Assembly (NCBI GenBank): GCA_041685645.1
Contig: JAWLFI010000020.1
Coordinates: forward strand, 1-22,616
Origin: JAWLFI01 sp041685645
GTDB taxonomy: Bacteria; Bacteroidota; Bacteroidia; Chitinophagales; Saprospiraceae
Reading direction: 5' to 3'
DNA: 22,616 nucleotides
Below the pieces are notes generated by a model. It worked only from the letters and a program-made list of their open reading frames with translations. It searched no databases and was not told the DNA's origin. Position 1 is the first letter of the stretch. Every line of letters starts with the position of its first letter. Both the position numbers and the translations under genes were made by a program. Of this stretch, positions 5,899-15,381 are shown piece after piece.

Positions 5899-6435
5899 AT
5901 GACACGTCAGGAAAAAGCTTCCGCGATTGAGGAGCTAAAAAATAAATTTGAAACGACAGAATTCTTTTATCTCACAGACGCCTCTGCAATGACTGTTGCT
6001 GAAGTGACAGACCTACGGGGTCGCCTTTACGAAAAGGGTGTTGAGATGAAAGTAGTTAAAAATAAATTGGCCATTAAGGCGCTTGAAGAATTTGAGAGTG
6101 ATAGAAATTTCGAAATTGTATATCCCTTCTTTAAGGGGCCTACAGCACTCTTGTTTTCGGACACGGCGAATGTGCCAGCTAAAGTTCTCAGGGCTTTTAG
6201 AGAAGATCACGATCGTCCCGTTTTGAAGGCGGCTTACATTCAAGCCGACTTGTATGAAGGTGACAGTCAGATCAAACCTCTAAGTGAATTGAAGTCCAAA
6301 GAGGACTTGTTAGGAGAAGTGATTGTATTATTGCAATCTCCTGCAAAAAATGTTATCAGTGCTCTATCTTCCGGAGGAAAGACCATCGCTGGTCTTGTTA
6401 AAGCCATCCAGGAGAAAAAAGAGGCTGAGGCATAA
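5899..6435 (+). CDS. rplJ: 50S ribosomal protein uL10
   Basis: The 178-residue protein has the globular rRNA-binding domain of L10 (MTRQEKASAIEELKNKFE, then ASAMTVAEVTDLRGRLYEKG and MKVVKNKLAIKALE) and a C-terminal helix ending in KAIQEKKEAEA that anchors L7/L12 dimers. Together they form the flexible stalk that recruits translation factors. It lies 22 bp after rplA and 80 bp before rplL. The short upstream gap leaves little room for the long L10-binding leader known in some other bacteria. No Shine-Dalgarno is visible. Confidence 0.97.
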   Translation: MTRQEKASAIEELKNKFETTEFFYLTDASAMTVAEVTDLRGRLYEKGVEMKVVKNKLAIKALEEFESDRNFEIVYPFFKGPTALLFSDTANVPAKVLRAFREDHDRPVLKAAYIQADLYEGDSQIKPLSELKSKEDLLGEVIVLLQSPAKNVISALSSGGKTIAGLVKAIQEKKEAEA

Positions 6436-6515
6436 TAAATTAGGCTTCCAAGCTTTTCGCGCCTCGATAAATATCTAGGTGAAATAAAATTTTCGAACAT
6501 TAAAAACAGAACAAA

Positions 6516-6893
6516 ATGGCAGAATTGAGTGCGATAGCAGAACAACTTGTTAACTTGACAGTTAAAGAGGTAAATGAGTTGGCTGATATATTAAAAGAAG
6601 AATACGGTATTGAACCTGCAGCTGCAGCGGTAGCTGTTGCTGGTGGCGCTGCTGGAGGCGGTGAAGCTGCTGCTGAAGAGAAAACAGAATTTGATGTTGT
6701 TCTCAACAGTGCAGGATCCGCTAAGTTAAAAGTAGTTAAAGAAGTGAAAAACCTTCTTGGATTGGGACTAAAGGATGCTAAGGAATTAGTTGATGGTGCT
6801 CCCGCTACATTGAAAGAAGCGCTTCCTAAAGACGAGGCAGAGTCTATCAAGGCTGCATTGGAAGAGGTCGGCGCTGAGGTTGAGTTAAAGTAA
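6516..6893 (+). CDS. rplL: 50S ribosomal protein bL12 (L7/L12)
   Basis: The 125-residue protein has the three-part L7/L12 build: an N-terminal dimerisation and L10-binding domain (about 1-32), an alanine/glycine-rich hinge (about 34-54), and a compact C-terminal domain (about 56-125) with LKVVKEVKNLLGLGLKDAKE, the helix that contacts EF-Tu, EF-G and IF2. The hinge is very rich in Ala and Gly. It ends 166 bp before rpoB, and the gap holds two hairpins and a promoter-like box, as expected where stalk-protein and polymerase synthesis must be uncoupled. Confidence 0.98.
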   Translation: MAELSAIAEQLVNLTVKEVNELADILKEEYGIEPAAAAVAVAGGAAGGGEAAAEEKTEFDVVLNSAGSAKLKVVKEVKNLLGLGLKDAKELVDGAPATLKEALPKDEAESIKAALEEVGAEVELK

Positions 6894-6906
6894 TTCAACT
6901 TATGGC

Positions 6907-6926
6907 AAAGGTTGAATGCAACCTTT
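6907..6926 (+). other. Hairpin just downstream of rplL
   Basis: AAAGGTTG (6907-6914) pairs perfectly with CAACCTTT (6919-6926) around an AATG loop, only 13 nt after the rplL stop. No T tract follows apart from the three Ts of the stem. It may stabilise the abundant rplL message or act together with the larger hairpin that follows. Confidence 0.5.
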
Positions 6927-6941
6927 ACTTGTAAATGACAA

Positions 6942-6977
6942 GGCTTAGCCTACTTAGGGAACTAAGTGGGCTAAGCC
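6942..6977 (+). other. Long GNRA-capped hairpin in the rplL-rpoB gap
   Basis: Sixteen continuous pairs form between 6942-6957 and 6962-6977, with one U-G (6951/6968) and a GGAA loop that fits the GNRA tetraloop class. The T tract is poor (CCCTTCGTTG), so complete termination is unlikely. In E. coli the rplL-rpoB gap contains a partial attenuator and an RNase III cleavage site; by position and shape this hairpin could play either part here. Confidence 0.6.
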
Positions 6978-6993
6978 CTTCGTTGTATAACTT

Positions 6994-7001
6994 TATATTT
7001 G
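6994..7001 (+). promoter_or_regulatory. Predicted -7 box of an internal rpoBC promoter
   Basis: TATATTTG matches TAnnTTTG exactly and lies 58 bp before the rpoB ATG, just downstream of the long hairpin. No TTG is found at the normal -33 distance, so it may be weak. A promoter here would let polymerase genes be expressed separately from the stalk proteins. Confidence 0.45.
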
Positions 7002-7059
7002 TTTATACAGTCTACGTCGGATCACTGATTTTTGAAAAATACGCTTAAAATCTTTTTAG

Positions 7060-10000
7060 ATGGCATCTAACGGCACAACCACCTCCATAACTCCGGAACG
7101 AATTAATTTTGGGAAAATTAATATGGCTGCCGGAAGCCCTGACTTATTGGAAATTCAACTGAATTCTTTTCTCGAATTTTTCCAGTTGGATACTACCCCG
7201 GAAAATAGAATGAACGAAGGCCTGTATAAGGTGTTTCAGGAAAACTTTCCCATTACTGACGCGAGAAATATTTTTGTCCTTGAGTTTTTAGACTACTTTA
7301 TAGATCCTCCCAGATATACAATTGAAGAGTGTATGCAGAGAGGACTTACTTATAGCGTACCCCTAAAAGCGAAACTGAGACTCTCCTGTAATGATGAAGA
7401 GCATATTGATTTTCAAACGATCGTTCAGGATGTTTTTTTAGGCAATATTCCAAACATTACTCCGAAGGGAACTTTCGTTATTAATGGTGCTGAGCGAGTG
7501 ATTGTTTCTCAATTACACCGCTCTCCCGGCGTTTTCTTCAGTCAGTCTTTCCACCCCAATGGTTCCAAAATTTACTCTGCGAGAATTATTCCCTTTAAGG
7601 GTTCGTGGATGGAGTTTGCTACTGATATTAACACTGTCATGTATGCATACATTGATAGAAAAAAGAAATTTCCGATTACTACGCTCTTGAGAGCCATTGG
7701 TTATGATTCAGATAAAGAGATTCTGGAGCTTTTTGGCCTTTCTGAGGAAATCAAGGCTAATAAAACTCAGCTCAAAAAGGCTTTGGGCAGAAAATTGGCG
7801 GCACGCGTTCTTAAGAAGTGGGTTGAAGATTTCGTCGATGAAGATACGGGCGAGGTCGTATCCATTGAGCGAAATGAAATCATCCTTGAGCGCGATGTCG
7901 TTCTCGATAAAGACAATATTGAGTTAATTCTGGAAGCAGATGCAGATATCGTCGTCCTTCAAAAAGAAGATATCGAAGAGGATTACTCTATTATCTATAA
8001 TACCCTCCAAAAGGATCCTTCCAGTTCCGAAATTGAAGCAGTACAGTATATCTACCGTCAATTGAGGGGGACAGATCCACCTGATGAAGAAACGGCCCGT
8101 GGTATTATTGATAAGATGTTCTTCTCTGATAAGAGGTACAACCTTGGAGATGTAGGGCGCTATAAAATCAATCGCAAGCTCAAGCAAGATGTACCGGAAG
8201 AAACCTTAGTCCTCACCAAGGAGGACATGATAAATATTGTGAAGTATCTCGTTCGTTTAATCAATCAGAATGCAGAACTCGACGATATTGACCATCTAAG
8301 TAACAGAAGAGTTCGCACAGTTGGAGAGCAATTATACGCTCAATTTGGTGTTGGACTAGCTAGAATGGCGCGAACCATTAGAGAACGGATGAACGTGCGT
8401 GATAATGAGGTCTTTACACCTATTGACCTGATCAATGCGCGCACGCTATCTTCGGTGATTAATTCCTTTTTTGGAACCAGTCAGTTATCCCAATTTTTAG
8501 ATCAGACGAATCCTTTATCGGAAATCACTCATAAGAGAAGAATTTCTGCTCTTGGACCGGGAGGTTTATCGCGTGAGCGGGCAGGTTTTGAGGTGCGAGA
8601 TGTTCACTATTCCCACTACGGTCGGTTGTGTACCATCGAGACCCCGGAAGGACCGAATATTGGTTTGATCTCTACGCTTTGCGTTCATGCCAAAGTGAAT
8701 AAAATGGGATTCCTGGAGACGCCTTACCGTCACGTTGAAAATGGTAAGGTCGTGCTGTCCGGAGATCCGAGGTACCTTTCTGCTGAAGGGGAAGATTATA
8801 AGAAAATTGCGCAGGCAAATTCACCGATTGATGAAAAAGGTGCGTTTTTGACCGATAGAGTAAAATGTAGAGAACACGGTGAATTCCCTGTTCTTGAACC
8901 GGATAATATAGAATATATTGATGTAGCGCCAAACCAGATTGTTGGTGTGTCTGCATCTTTGATTCCTTTCCTCGAAAATGATGATGCCAACAGAGCCCTG
9001 ATGGGATCTAACATGCAGCGTCAGGCGCTGCCGTTAGTCAGACCTGACTCTCCTATCGTTGGAACAGGATTAGAGGGTAAAGTGGCCCGGGATTCTCGTA
9101 TGATGATAAATGCGGAAGGTTCTGGTGTGGTTGATTACGTAGATGCTAACGAAATTGTGATTCGATATGATAGAGATGAGGAGGAAGAGTTAATCTCCTT
9201 TGAAGATAACATAAAGAGTTACGATCTGATTAAATTTAGAAGAACCAACCAGGGATCTTGTATTAATCTAAAGCCGATTGTAACGAAAGGCGATAGAGTT
9301 GAAAAAGGCACAATTCTTTGCGATGGTTATGCGACGGATAAGGGAGAACTTGCACTTGGACAAAACTTAAAAGTGGCCTTCATGCCCTGGAAAGGGTATA
9401 ATTTTGAGGATGCGATTGTTTTATCTGAACGCGTAGTGAGAGAAGATACCTTTACTTCCCTGCACATCGAGCATTTCGAAATGGATGTTCGAGATACGAA
9501 ATTGGGTGAGGAAGAATTGACCAATGACATCCCGAATGTCAGTGAAGAAGCGACGAAAGACTTAGATGAGAATGGTATTATCCGTGTGGGAGCATGGGTC
9601 AATGAAGGTGATATTATTATTGGAAAGATCACACCGAAAGGGGAGTCTGATCCGACACCGGAAGAAAAGTTGCTCCGTGCAATTTTTGGAGATAAAGCCG
9701 GGGACGTGAAAGATGCGTCAATGAAAGCACCTCCCTCCACCAAGGGAATTATAATCGACAAGCAGTTGTTTGCCAGAGCTAAGAAGGATAAGTTCCAAAA
9801 GGCACAGGAAAAAGAACTTCTTGCAAAATTAGATGAGCAATTTGCCATTACTCTCAACGAGCTGAAAACCGTCTTAATTGACAAGTTGATGGTCTTAGTG
9901 AAGAATAAAACTTCACAAGGTGTGATGTCCATTTACAATGAAGAGTTAATCCCTAAAGGAAAGAGATTCTCTCAAAAGGTGTTGATGGAACTCGACTTCA

Positions 10001-10881
10001 CTCAAGTTGATTATGGGGGATGGACCACAGATGAAGACACAAATGATCTCATTGGCCGATTGTTACATAATTACAACTTGAAAGTCAATGAAGAAACCGG
10101 GCGATACAAGAGAGAGAAGTTTAATATTAGTATAGGGGATGAGCTTCCGTCTGGAGTGTTGAAATTAGCCAAAGTTTACATGGCTAAGAAAAGAAAACTA
10201 AAAGTAGGTGACAAGCTCGCTGGCCGTCACGGAAATAAGGGCATTGTATCCCGAATTGTTAGAATGGAGGATATGCCTTTTCTCGAGGATGGAACCCCCG
10301 TCGATATTGTATTGAATCCGCTAGGTGTACCTTCCCGAATGAATTTGGGTCAGATATTTGAAACGGTTTTGGGTTGGGCCGGAGAAAAGCTTAATTTGAA
10401 ATTTTCAACTCCGATTTTTGATGGAGCCAGCATGGATGAAATTGAAACCTACATACAACAAGCGAAGTTGCCGAGTTTAGGTCAGACGTATCTATACGAC
10501 GGTGAAACAGGAGATCGATTCCACCAGCAAGCTACTGTCGGAGTGATTTACATGCTGAAATTATCGCACATGGTTGATGATAAGATGCATGCGCGTTCTA
10601 TCGGACCTTATTCTTTGATTACGCAACAGCCACTCGGTGGTAAAGCACAGTTTGGTGGTCAGAGATTTGGAGAGATGGAAGTTTGGGCACTGGAAGCATT
10701 TGGCGCCTCAAACATCTTGCGAGAGTTGTTGACCATTAAGTCAGACGATATTCAAGGTAGAGCTAAGGCCTATGAAGCTATCGTTAAAGGTAAAAACTTA
10801 CCCGAATCCGGTATTCCTGAATCATTCAATGTTTTGATTCATGAATTGAGAGGATTAGCACTAGACATTAAATTTGATTAA
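7060..10881 (+). CDS. rpoB: RNA polymerase beta subunit
   Basis: The 1273-residue beta subunit forms half of the polymerase active-site cleft. Visible landmarks are the lobe and protrusion regions, then the fork and rifampicin pocket GTSQLSQFLDQTNPLSEITH with D481, H491 and S496 (equivalent to E. coli D516, H526, S531, the drug-sensitive residues). GDKLAGRHGNKG at 1050-1061 holds the two active-site lysines K1052 and K1060 (E. coli K1065, K1073). The C-terminal EMEVWALEAFGA clamp segment follows. It starts 166 bp after rplL, behind a hairpin and promoter-like box, and ends 17 bp before rpoC. The two genes are separate, not fused. Confidence 0.99.
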   Translation: MASNGTTTSITPERINFGKINMAAGSPDLLEIQLNSFLEFFQLDTTPENRMNEGLYKVFQENFPITDARNIFVLEFLDYFIDPPRYTIEECMQRGLTYSVPLKAKLRLSCNDEEHIDFQTIVQDVFLGNIPNITPKGTFVINGAERVIVSQLHRSPGVFFSQSFHPNGSKIYSARIIPFKGSWMEFATDINTVMYAYIDRKKKFPITTLLRAIGYDSDKEILELFGLSEEIKANKTQLKKALGRKLAARVLKKWVEDFVDEDTGEVVSIERNEIILERDVVLDKDNIELILEADADIVVLQKEDIEEDYSIIYNTLQKDPSSSEIEAVQYIYRQLRGTDPPDEETARGIIDKMFFSDKRYNLGDVGRYKINRKLKQDVPEETLVLTKEDMINIVKYLVRLINQNAELDDIDHLSNRRVRTVGEQLYAQFGVGLARMARTIRERMNVRDNEVFTPIDLINARTLSSVINSFFGTSQLSQFLDQTNPLSEITHKRRISALGPGGLSRERAGFEVRDVHYSHYGRLCTIETPEGPNIGLISTLCVHAKVNKMGFLETPYRHVENGKVVLSGDPRYLSAEGEDYKKIAQANSPIDEKGAFLTDRVKCREHGEFPVLEPDNIEYIDVAPNQIVGVSASLIPFLENDDANRALMGSNMQRQALPLVRPDSPIVGTGLEGKVARDSRMMINAEGSGVVDYVDANEIVIRYDRDEEEELISFEDNIKSYDLIKFRRTNQGSCINLKPIVTKGDRVEKGTILCDGYATDKGELALGQNLKVAFMPWKGYNFEDAIVLSERVVREDTFTSLHIEHFEMDVRDTKLGEEELTNDIPNVSEEATKDLDENGIIRVGAWVNEGDIIIGKITPKGESDPTPEEKLLRAIFGDKAGDVKDASMKAPPSTKGIIIDKQLFARAKKDKFQKAQEKELLAKLDEQFAITLNELKTVLIDKLMVLVKNKTSQGVMSIYNEELIPKGKRFSQKVLMELDFTQVDYGGWTTDEDTNDLIGRLLHNYNLKVNEETGRYKREKFNISIGDELPSGVLKLAKVYMAKKRKLKVGDKLAGRHGNKGIVSRIVRMEDMPFLEDGTPVDIVLNPLGVPSRMNLGQIFETVLGWAGEKLNLKFSTPIFDGASMDEIETYIQQAKLPSLGQTYLYDGETGDRFHQQATVGVIYMLKLSHMVDDKMHARSIGPYSLITQQPLGGKAQFGGQRFGEMEVWALEAFGASNILRELLTIKSDDIQGRAKAYEAIVKGKNLPESGIPESFNVLIHELRGLALDIKFD

Positions 10882-10898
10882 TACAGAAGTTCCAATAT

Positions 10899-13800
10899 AT
10901 GCCATTTAAGAAAAATAACCTTCAGCCGAAGAAAAATTTTGACAGCATCACTCTGACGCTGTGCTCTCCCGACGATATACTGGAGAGAAGTTATGGAGAG
11001 GTGTTAAAACCTGAAACAATCAACTACCGATCCTATAAGCCAGAGCGAGATGGTTTGTTCTGTGAAAGGATATTTGGCCCAGTAAAGGACTACGAATGTT
11101 ACTGCGGCAAATATAAGCGCATTAGATATAAGGGGATTGTCTGTGATCGATGTGGTGTCGAAGTCACTGAGAAAAAAGTGCGCCGGGAGAGAATGGGACA
11201 CATTCGATTAGTCGTTCCGGTGGTTCACATTTGGTTTTTTAAGTCTTTACCGAACAAAATCGGTTACTTATTAGGCTTGAGTTCCAAGAAACTTGAATCT
11301 ATCATTTACTACGAGCGCTACGTAGTTATTCAACCCGGCTTGAAAGAAGCGGAGGGAATCATGAAAATGGACCTCTTAACGGAGGAAGAATATTTCGAGC
11401 ATTTAGAATCGGTTTCGAAAGAAAATCAAATGTTGGATGATTCGGACCCATCGAAGTTTATAGCAAAAATGGGTGCTGAGGCCGTTCATGATCTTTTGGA
11501 AAGATTGGATTTAAATGCATTGGCCTACGCCTTGCGACATCAGGCGGCGACAGAAACATCTCAACAGAGAAAATCTGAAGCTCTGAAGCGTTTACGCGTC
11601 GTCGAAGCGTTTAGAGATGGACAAAAGCGAATTGAAAATAAGCCGGAATGGTCGATTATTCAATATTTACCCGTCATCCCTCCTGAGCTGCGACCTTTAG
11701 TCCCTTTGGATGGTGGTCGATTTGCTTCGTCGGATTTGAATGATCTGTATCGAAGAGTAATTATCAGAAATAATAGATTGAAGCGCTTGTTGGAAATCAA
11801 GGCACCTGATGTTATCCTTCGGAATGAAAAGAGAATGCTTCAGGAAGCGGTGGATTCACTCTTCGATAATTCCCGAAAATCAAATGCGGTGAAAGCCGAA
11901 GGAGGAAGAGCCCTGAAATCTTTATCCGACATCCTGAAAGGAAAGCAGGGACGTTTCCGTCAAAACTTATTGGGTAAACGCGTGGATTACTCTGGTCGTT
12001 CCGTTATTGTGGTAGGACCGAGTTTGAAGATGCATGAATGTGGTATTCCGAAGGGAATGGCCTCTGAGTTATTCAAGCCGTTCATCATTCGAAAACTCAT
12101 TGAACGAGGAATCGTTAAGACGGTAAAATCAGCTAAAAAATTAGTAGATCGCAAAGAACCAGTCATTTGGGAAATACTCGATAATATTTTGAAGGGACAT
12201 CCGGTTCTCCTCAATAGAGCCCCAACACTTCACAGATTGTCAATTCAAGCATTTCAGCCGCGATTGGTTGAAGGGAAAGCGATTCAGTTGCATCCTTTAG
12301 CATGTAGTGCGTTTAATGCCGATTTTGATGGTGACCAAATGGCGGTTCACGTACCCTTGAGTCAACCGGCTATTTTAGAAGCTCAAGTGTTAATGCTGGC
12401 TTCTCATAACATGCTCAATCCTCAGGATGGATCACCTATTACTCTGCCCTCTCAGGATATGGTTTTAGGTTTGTATTATCTGACGAAGGAAAAAGTTTCC
12501 ACCGATGAGGTAAAAGTGATTGGTGAAGGCATGAAGTTCTATTCAGCTGAAGAAGTCCGAATAGCCTTTAATGAGGAGAAAGTAGACTTACACGCACAGA
12601 TAAAAGTTCGCGTGGAAGTGGATCAAGCCGATGGCACAGTGAAACCTGAAATTATCGATACGACGGTAGGTAGAGTCCTCTTTAACGAAATGGTTCCGGA
12701 CGGAATACCATTTGTGAATTTACTGCTTTCAAAGAAGAACCTTAAGAAAGTCATTGCTGACATTATAACCAGAACGGACTTTAAGCGTACGGCTTTATTC
12801 CTGGATGGTATTAAAGATGCGGGCTTTTACTGGTCTTACCGAGGTGGACTATCGTTCAACTTAGGTGACTTGATAGATCCTTCCAATAAGGAGTCCATGT
12901 TGACTAATGCGCAGGAAGAAGTCGATGAGGTCTGGGATAATTATAATATGGGACTGATTACCAATAATGAACGGTACAATCAGATCATTGATAAGTGGAC
13001 ATTTGCCGACAACTCTATTACGGAAACCCTGATGACAGAATTGGCGGCTCATAAGCAGGGATTCAACTCTGTGTATATGATGCTTCACTCGGGAGCCAGA
13101 GGGTCCAAGCAGCAGATTAAACAGTTGTGTGGATTGAGAGGTCTAATGGCCAAACCTCGGAAATCAGGCGATTCCGGAGGAGCGATTATTGAGAACCCAA
13201 TTCTCTCTAATTTCGTCGATGGTTTATCTGTGTTGGAATACTTTATCTCGACGCATGGTGCGAGAAAAGGTTTGGCCGATACAGCTCTTAAGACGGCAGA
13301 TGCCGGTTATTTGACTCGAAGACTCGTCGATGTTTCTCAAGATGTTGTGATTTCAGAAGAAGATTGTGGAACCTTGAGAGGCATCGAGGTTACCTCTTTG
13401 CGGGAAAATGATAAGGAGATTGTCTCACTTCGCGATAGAATCGTAGGGCGATTTACCCTTCATGATGTCACTCATCCGGAGACGGATGAAATCATCATTG
13501 ATGCTAATGAGTACATCAATCCAAAAATTGGTAACAAGATTGAAGAAGCAGGTGTGGAATCTGTTCACATTAGATCTGTACTCAATTGTGAAACCAAGCG
13601 CGGTGTTTGCGCGAAATGTTATGGCAAAAACCTGGCAACGGGTCGCATGGCCGAAAAAGGAGACGCTGTGGGTATTATTGCAGCTCAGAGTATTGGTGAA
13701 CCCGGTACGCAGTTGACATTGAGGACCTTCCACGTAGGTGGTGTGGCATCTGTTTCAAAATCAGAATCTGAAATAGTTTCTCAGTACGACGGTGTGGTTG

Positions 13801-15206
13801 AAATGGATGATTTGAAGACGGTGACTTTCACTGGAGGAAATGAGCCCACAGAGGTAGTGATTAGTAGATCTGGTGAGTTGAGAATATACGAGGATAAAAC
13901 GAATCGCCTGTTGACTACCCATCATATCCCGTACGGTTCTACACTACATGCCACTGAAGGGAATAAGATAAAGAAGGGAGATAAGATCGCTGAATGGGAT
14001 GCCTTTAACAAGGTCATTGTATCTGAATTCTCAGGTATCGCCCAATATAAAGATCTGGAAAATAAAGTTACTTTCCGTACGGAAAGAGACGATCAGACGG
14101 GAAATGAAGATAGGATCATTGTAGAGTCTAAGAAGAAGAGAAAAATTCCGGAGTTGAATATTGTTGATGCGGACGGCGAAGTGATTAAGTCGTATAATCT
14201 ACCGGTTGGGGCTTACTTACAGGTAGATGATGGTGATGAAGTTCAATCCGGAGAGCGCATTGCCAAAATACCTCGATCAGGAGGTAGTATTTCTGATATT
14301 ACCGGTGGTTTACCACGGGTTACTGAATTGTTTGAAGCACGAAACCCTTCAAACCCTGCCGTTGTGGCAGAAATCAACGGTATCGTTAAGTTTGGTAAAA
14401 TTAAGAGAGGAAACCGCGAGGTTTTTGTCGTTGATGAAAAAACCGATCAAAAGAAAAAATATTTGATTGGCTTATCAAAGCACATTCAGGTGCAGGAAGA
14501 CGATTATGTAAAAGCAGGTATGCAATTGTCTGATGGAGCCGTTGCTCCGAAAGATATTTTGGATATCCAGGGACCTTATGCAGTGCAAAAGTATTTGTTG
14601 AATGGAGTGCAAGAGGTATATAGATCTCAGGGTATTACCATTAATGACAAGCACATTGAGACTATCGTTCGACAAATGATGAGAAGAGTTCAGATTGAAG
14701 ATCCGGGAGATACGAAGTTATTGGAAGGTGAAGCAGTGGAACGATACGATTTCTTTGCCGAAAATGACTGGATTTGGGACAAAAAAGTTGTCGAAGAGTC
14801 TGGTGGGAGTAATGAGGTTAGTCCTGGTCAGGTCATCAGTATTCGCGAGTTACGGGAGTTCAACTCCTACCTCAAGCGAAATGATCTGGAACTCATTAAG
14901 GTGAGAGATGCCGTACCGGCAACTTCAAGACCTGTCTTGCAAGGAATAACCAAATCCTCATTGGGTACGGAAAGTTGGATCTCTGCAGCATCATTCCAGG
15001 AGACGACCAAAGTATTAAGTACAGCGGCAATTGGTGCTAAGCGCGATGGATTGCTTGGATTGAAGGAGAACGTCATCGTTGGCAAGCAAATTCCTGCAGG
15101 TACGGGAATGAGAGAGTTTCGCACTTACAAAGTGGGCCTGAAATCTGAAATGGATCCTAAGGAGTCTGCTTATTTTGATGAAGAAAGTGAAGAAGCTGCA
15201 GAATAG
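10899..15206 (+). CDS. rpoC: RNA polymerase beta' subunit
   Basis: The 1435-residue beta' subunit carries the catalytic magnesium site NADFDGD at 473-479, with D475, D477 and D479. The N-terminal zinc site is C67, C69, C82, C85; the second zinc site is C823 with C897, C904 and C907. The trigger loop QLTLRTFHVGG begins at 938, with L941 where E. coli has M932 and H945 equivalent to H936. The bridge-helix and clamp regions are complete, and the C-terminus is acidic (EESEEAAE). It lies 17 bp after rpoB without a Shine-Dalgarno and is followed by a strong terminator, so it ends the secE-rpoC transcript. Confidence 0.99.
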   Translation: MPFKKNNLQPKKNFDSITLTLCSPDDILERSYGEVLKPETINYRSYKPERDGLFCERIFGPVKDYECYCGKYKRIRYKGIVCDRCGVEVTEKKVRRERMGHIRLVVPVVHIWFFKSLPNKIGYLLGLSSKKLESIIYYERYVVIQPGLKEAEGIMKMDLLTEEEYFEHLESVSKENQMLDDSDPSKFIAKMGAEAVHDLLERLDLNALAYALRHQAATETSQQRKSEALKRLRVVEAFRDGQKRIENKPEWSIIQYLPVIPPELRPLVPLDGGRFASSDLNDLYRRVIIRNNRLKRLLEIKAPDVILRNEKRMLQEAVDSLFDNSRKSNAVKAEGGRALKSLSDILKGKQGRFRQNLLGKRVDYSGRSVIVVGPSLKMHECGIPKGMASELFKPFIIRKLIERGIVKTVKSAKKLVDRKEPVIWEILDNILKGHPVLLNRAPTLHRLSIQAFQPRLVEGKAIQLHPLACSAFNADFDGDQMAVHVPLSQPAILEAQVLMLASHNMLNPQDGSPITLPSQDMVLGLYYLTKEKVSTDEVKVIGEGMKFYSAEEVRIAFNEEKVDLHAQIKVRVEVDQADGTVKPEIIDTTVGRVLFNEMVPDGIPFVNLLLSKKNLKKVIADIITRTDFKRTALFLDGIKDAGFYWSYRGGLSFNLGDLIDPSNKESMLTNAQEEVDEVWDNYNMGLITNNERYNQIIDKWTFADNSITETLMTELAAHKQGFNSVYMMLHSGARGSKQQIKQLCGLRGLMAKPRKSGDSGGAIIENPILSNFVDGLSVLEYFISTHGARKGLADTALKTADAGYLTRRLVDVSQDVVISEEDCGTLRGIEVTSLRENDKEIVSLRDRIVGRFTLHDVTHPETDEIIIDANEYINPKIGNKIEEAGVESVHIRSVLNCETKRGVCAKCYGKNLATGRMAEKGDAVGIIAAQSIGEPGTQLTLRTFHVGGVASVSKSESEIVSQYDGVVEMDDLKTVTFTGGNEPTEVVISRSGELRIYEDKTNRLLTTHHIPYGSTLHATEGNKIKKGDKIAEWDAFNKVIVSEFSGIAQYKDLENKVTFRTERDDQTGNEDRIIVESKKKRKIPELNIVDADGEVIKSYNLPVGAYLQVDDGDEVQSGERIAKIPRSGGSISDITGGLPRVTELFEARNPSNPAVVAEINGIVKFGKIKRGNREVFVVDEKTDQKKKYLIGLSKHIQVQEDDYVKAGMQLSDGAVAPKDILDIQGPYAVQKYLLNGVQEVYRSQGITINDKHIETIVRQMMRRVQIEDPGDTKLLEGEAVERYDFFAENDWIWDKKVVEESGGSNEVSPGQVISIRELREFNSYLKRNDLELIKVRDAVPATSRPVLQGITKSSLGTESWISAASFQETTKVLSTAAIGAKRDGLLGLKENVIVGKQIPAGTGMREFRTYKVGLKSEMDPKESAYFDEESEEAAE

Positions 15207-15231
15207 AATGAAGTGAATTCTTCAAGCTTAT

Positions 15232-15271
15232 AATCCCTCGTGGTTCATTACAGAACACGGGGGATTTTTTT
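15232..15271 (+). terminator. Intrinsic terminator after rpoC
   Basis: AATCCCTCGTG (15232-15242) pairs with CACGGGGGATT (15256-15266), with one U-G pair. The stem continues through TTC/GAA past a bulged G to a 6-nt loop. Seven Ts (15265-15271) follow. It is a strong Rho-independent terminator closing the polymerase operon. Confidence 0.94.
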
Positions 15272-15287
15272 ATTGCTTGAGTTTGAA

Positions 15288-15295
15288 TAACTTTG
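15288..15295 (+). promoter_or_regulatory. Predicted -7 box for the ion-channel gene
   Basis: TAACTTTG matches TAnnTTTG exactly, is followed by C, and comes 16 bp after the rpoC terminator. TTT rather than TTG stands at the -33 distance. It would give a leader of about 80 nt to the ATG at 15382 and argues against the in-frame TTG codons further upstream as starts. Confidence 0.55.
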
Positions 15296-15381
15296 CTGAA
15301 CACTGTGGATGGTATCTGCTTCCTTTTCTTTTGTTATTATTAGGTTCTGAACCGATTCCAAATAAACTTACAATCCTACCT

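Noticed and set aside
6500..6898. 132-codon ORF antisense to rplL
   Set aside because: It is explained by the Ala/Gly-rich codons of rplL read backwards; the Ala/Ser/Pro-rich product has no motif.
9327..9932. 201-codon ORF antisense to rpoB
   Set aside because: It is a compositional shadow of a conserved coding region, with a serine-rich low-complexity translation and no family resemblance.
15277..15381. 35-codon N-terminal extension of the channel from TTG 15277
   Set aside because: It begins next to the rpoC terminator and upstream of the predicted promoter box; an ATG follows at a position giving a normal channel N-terminus.
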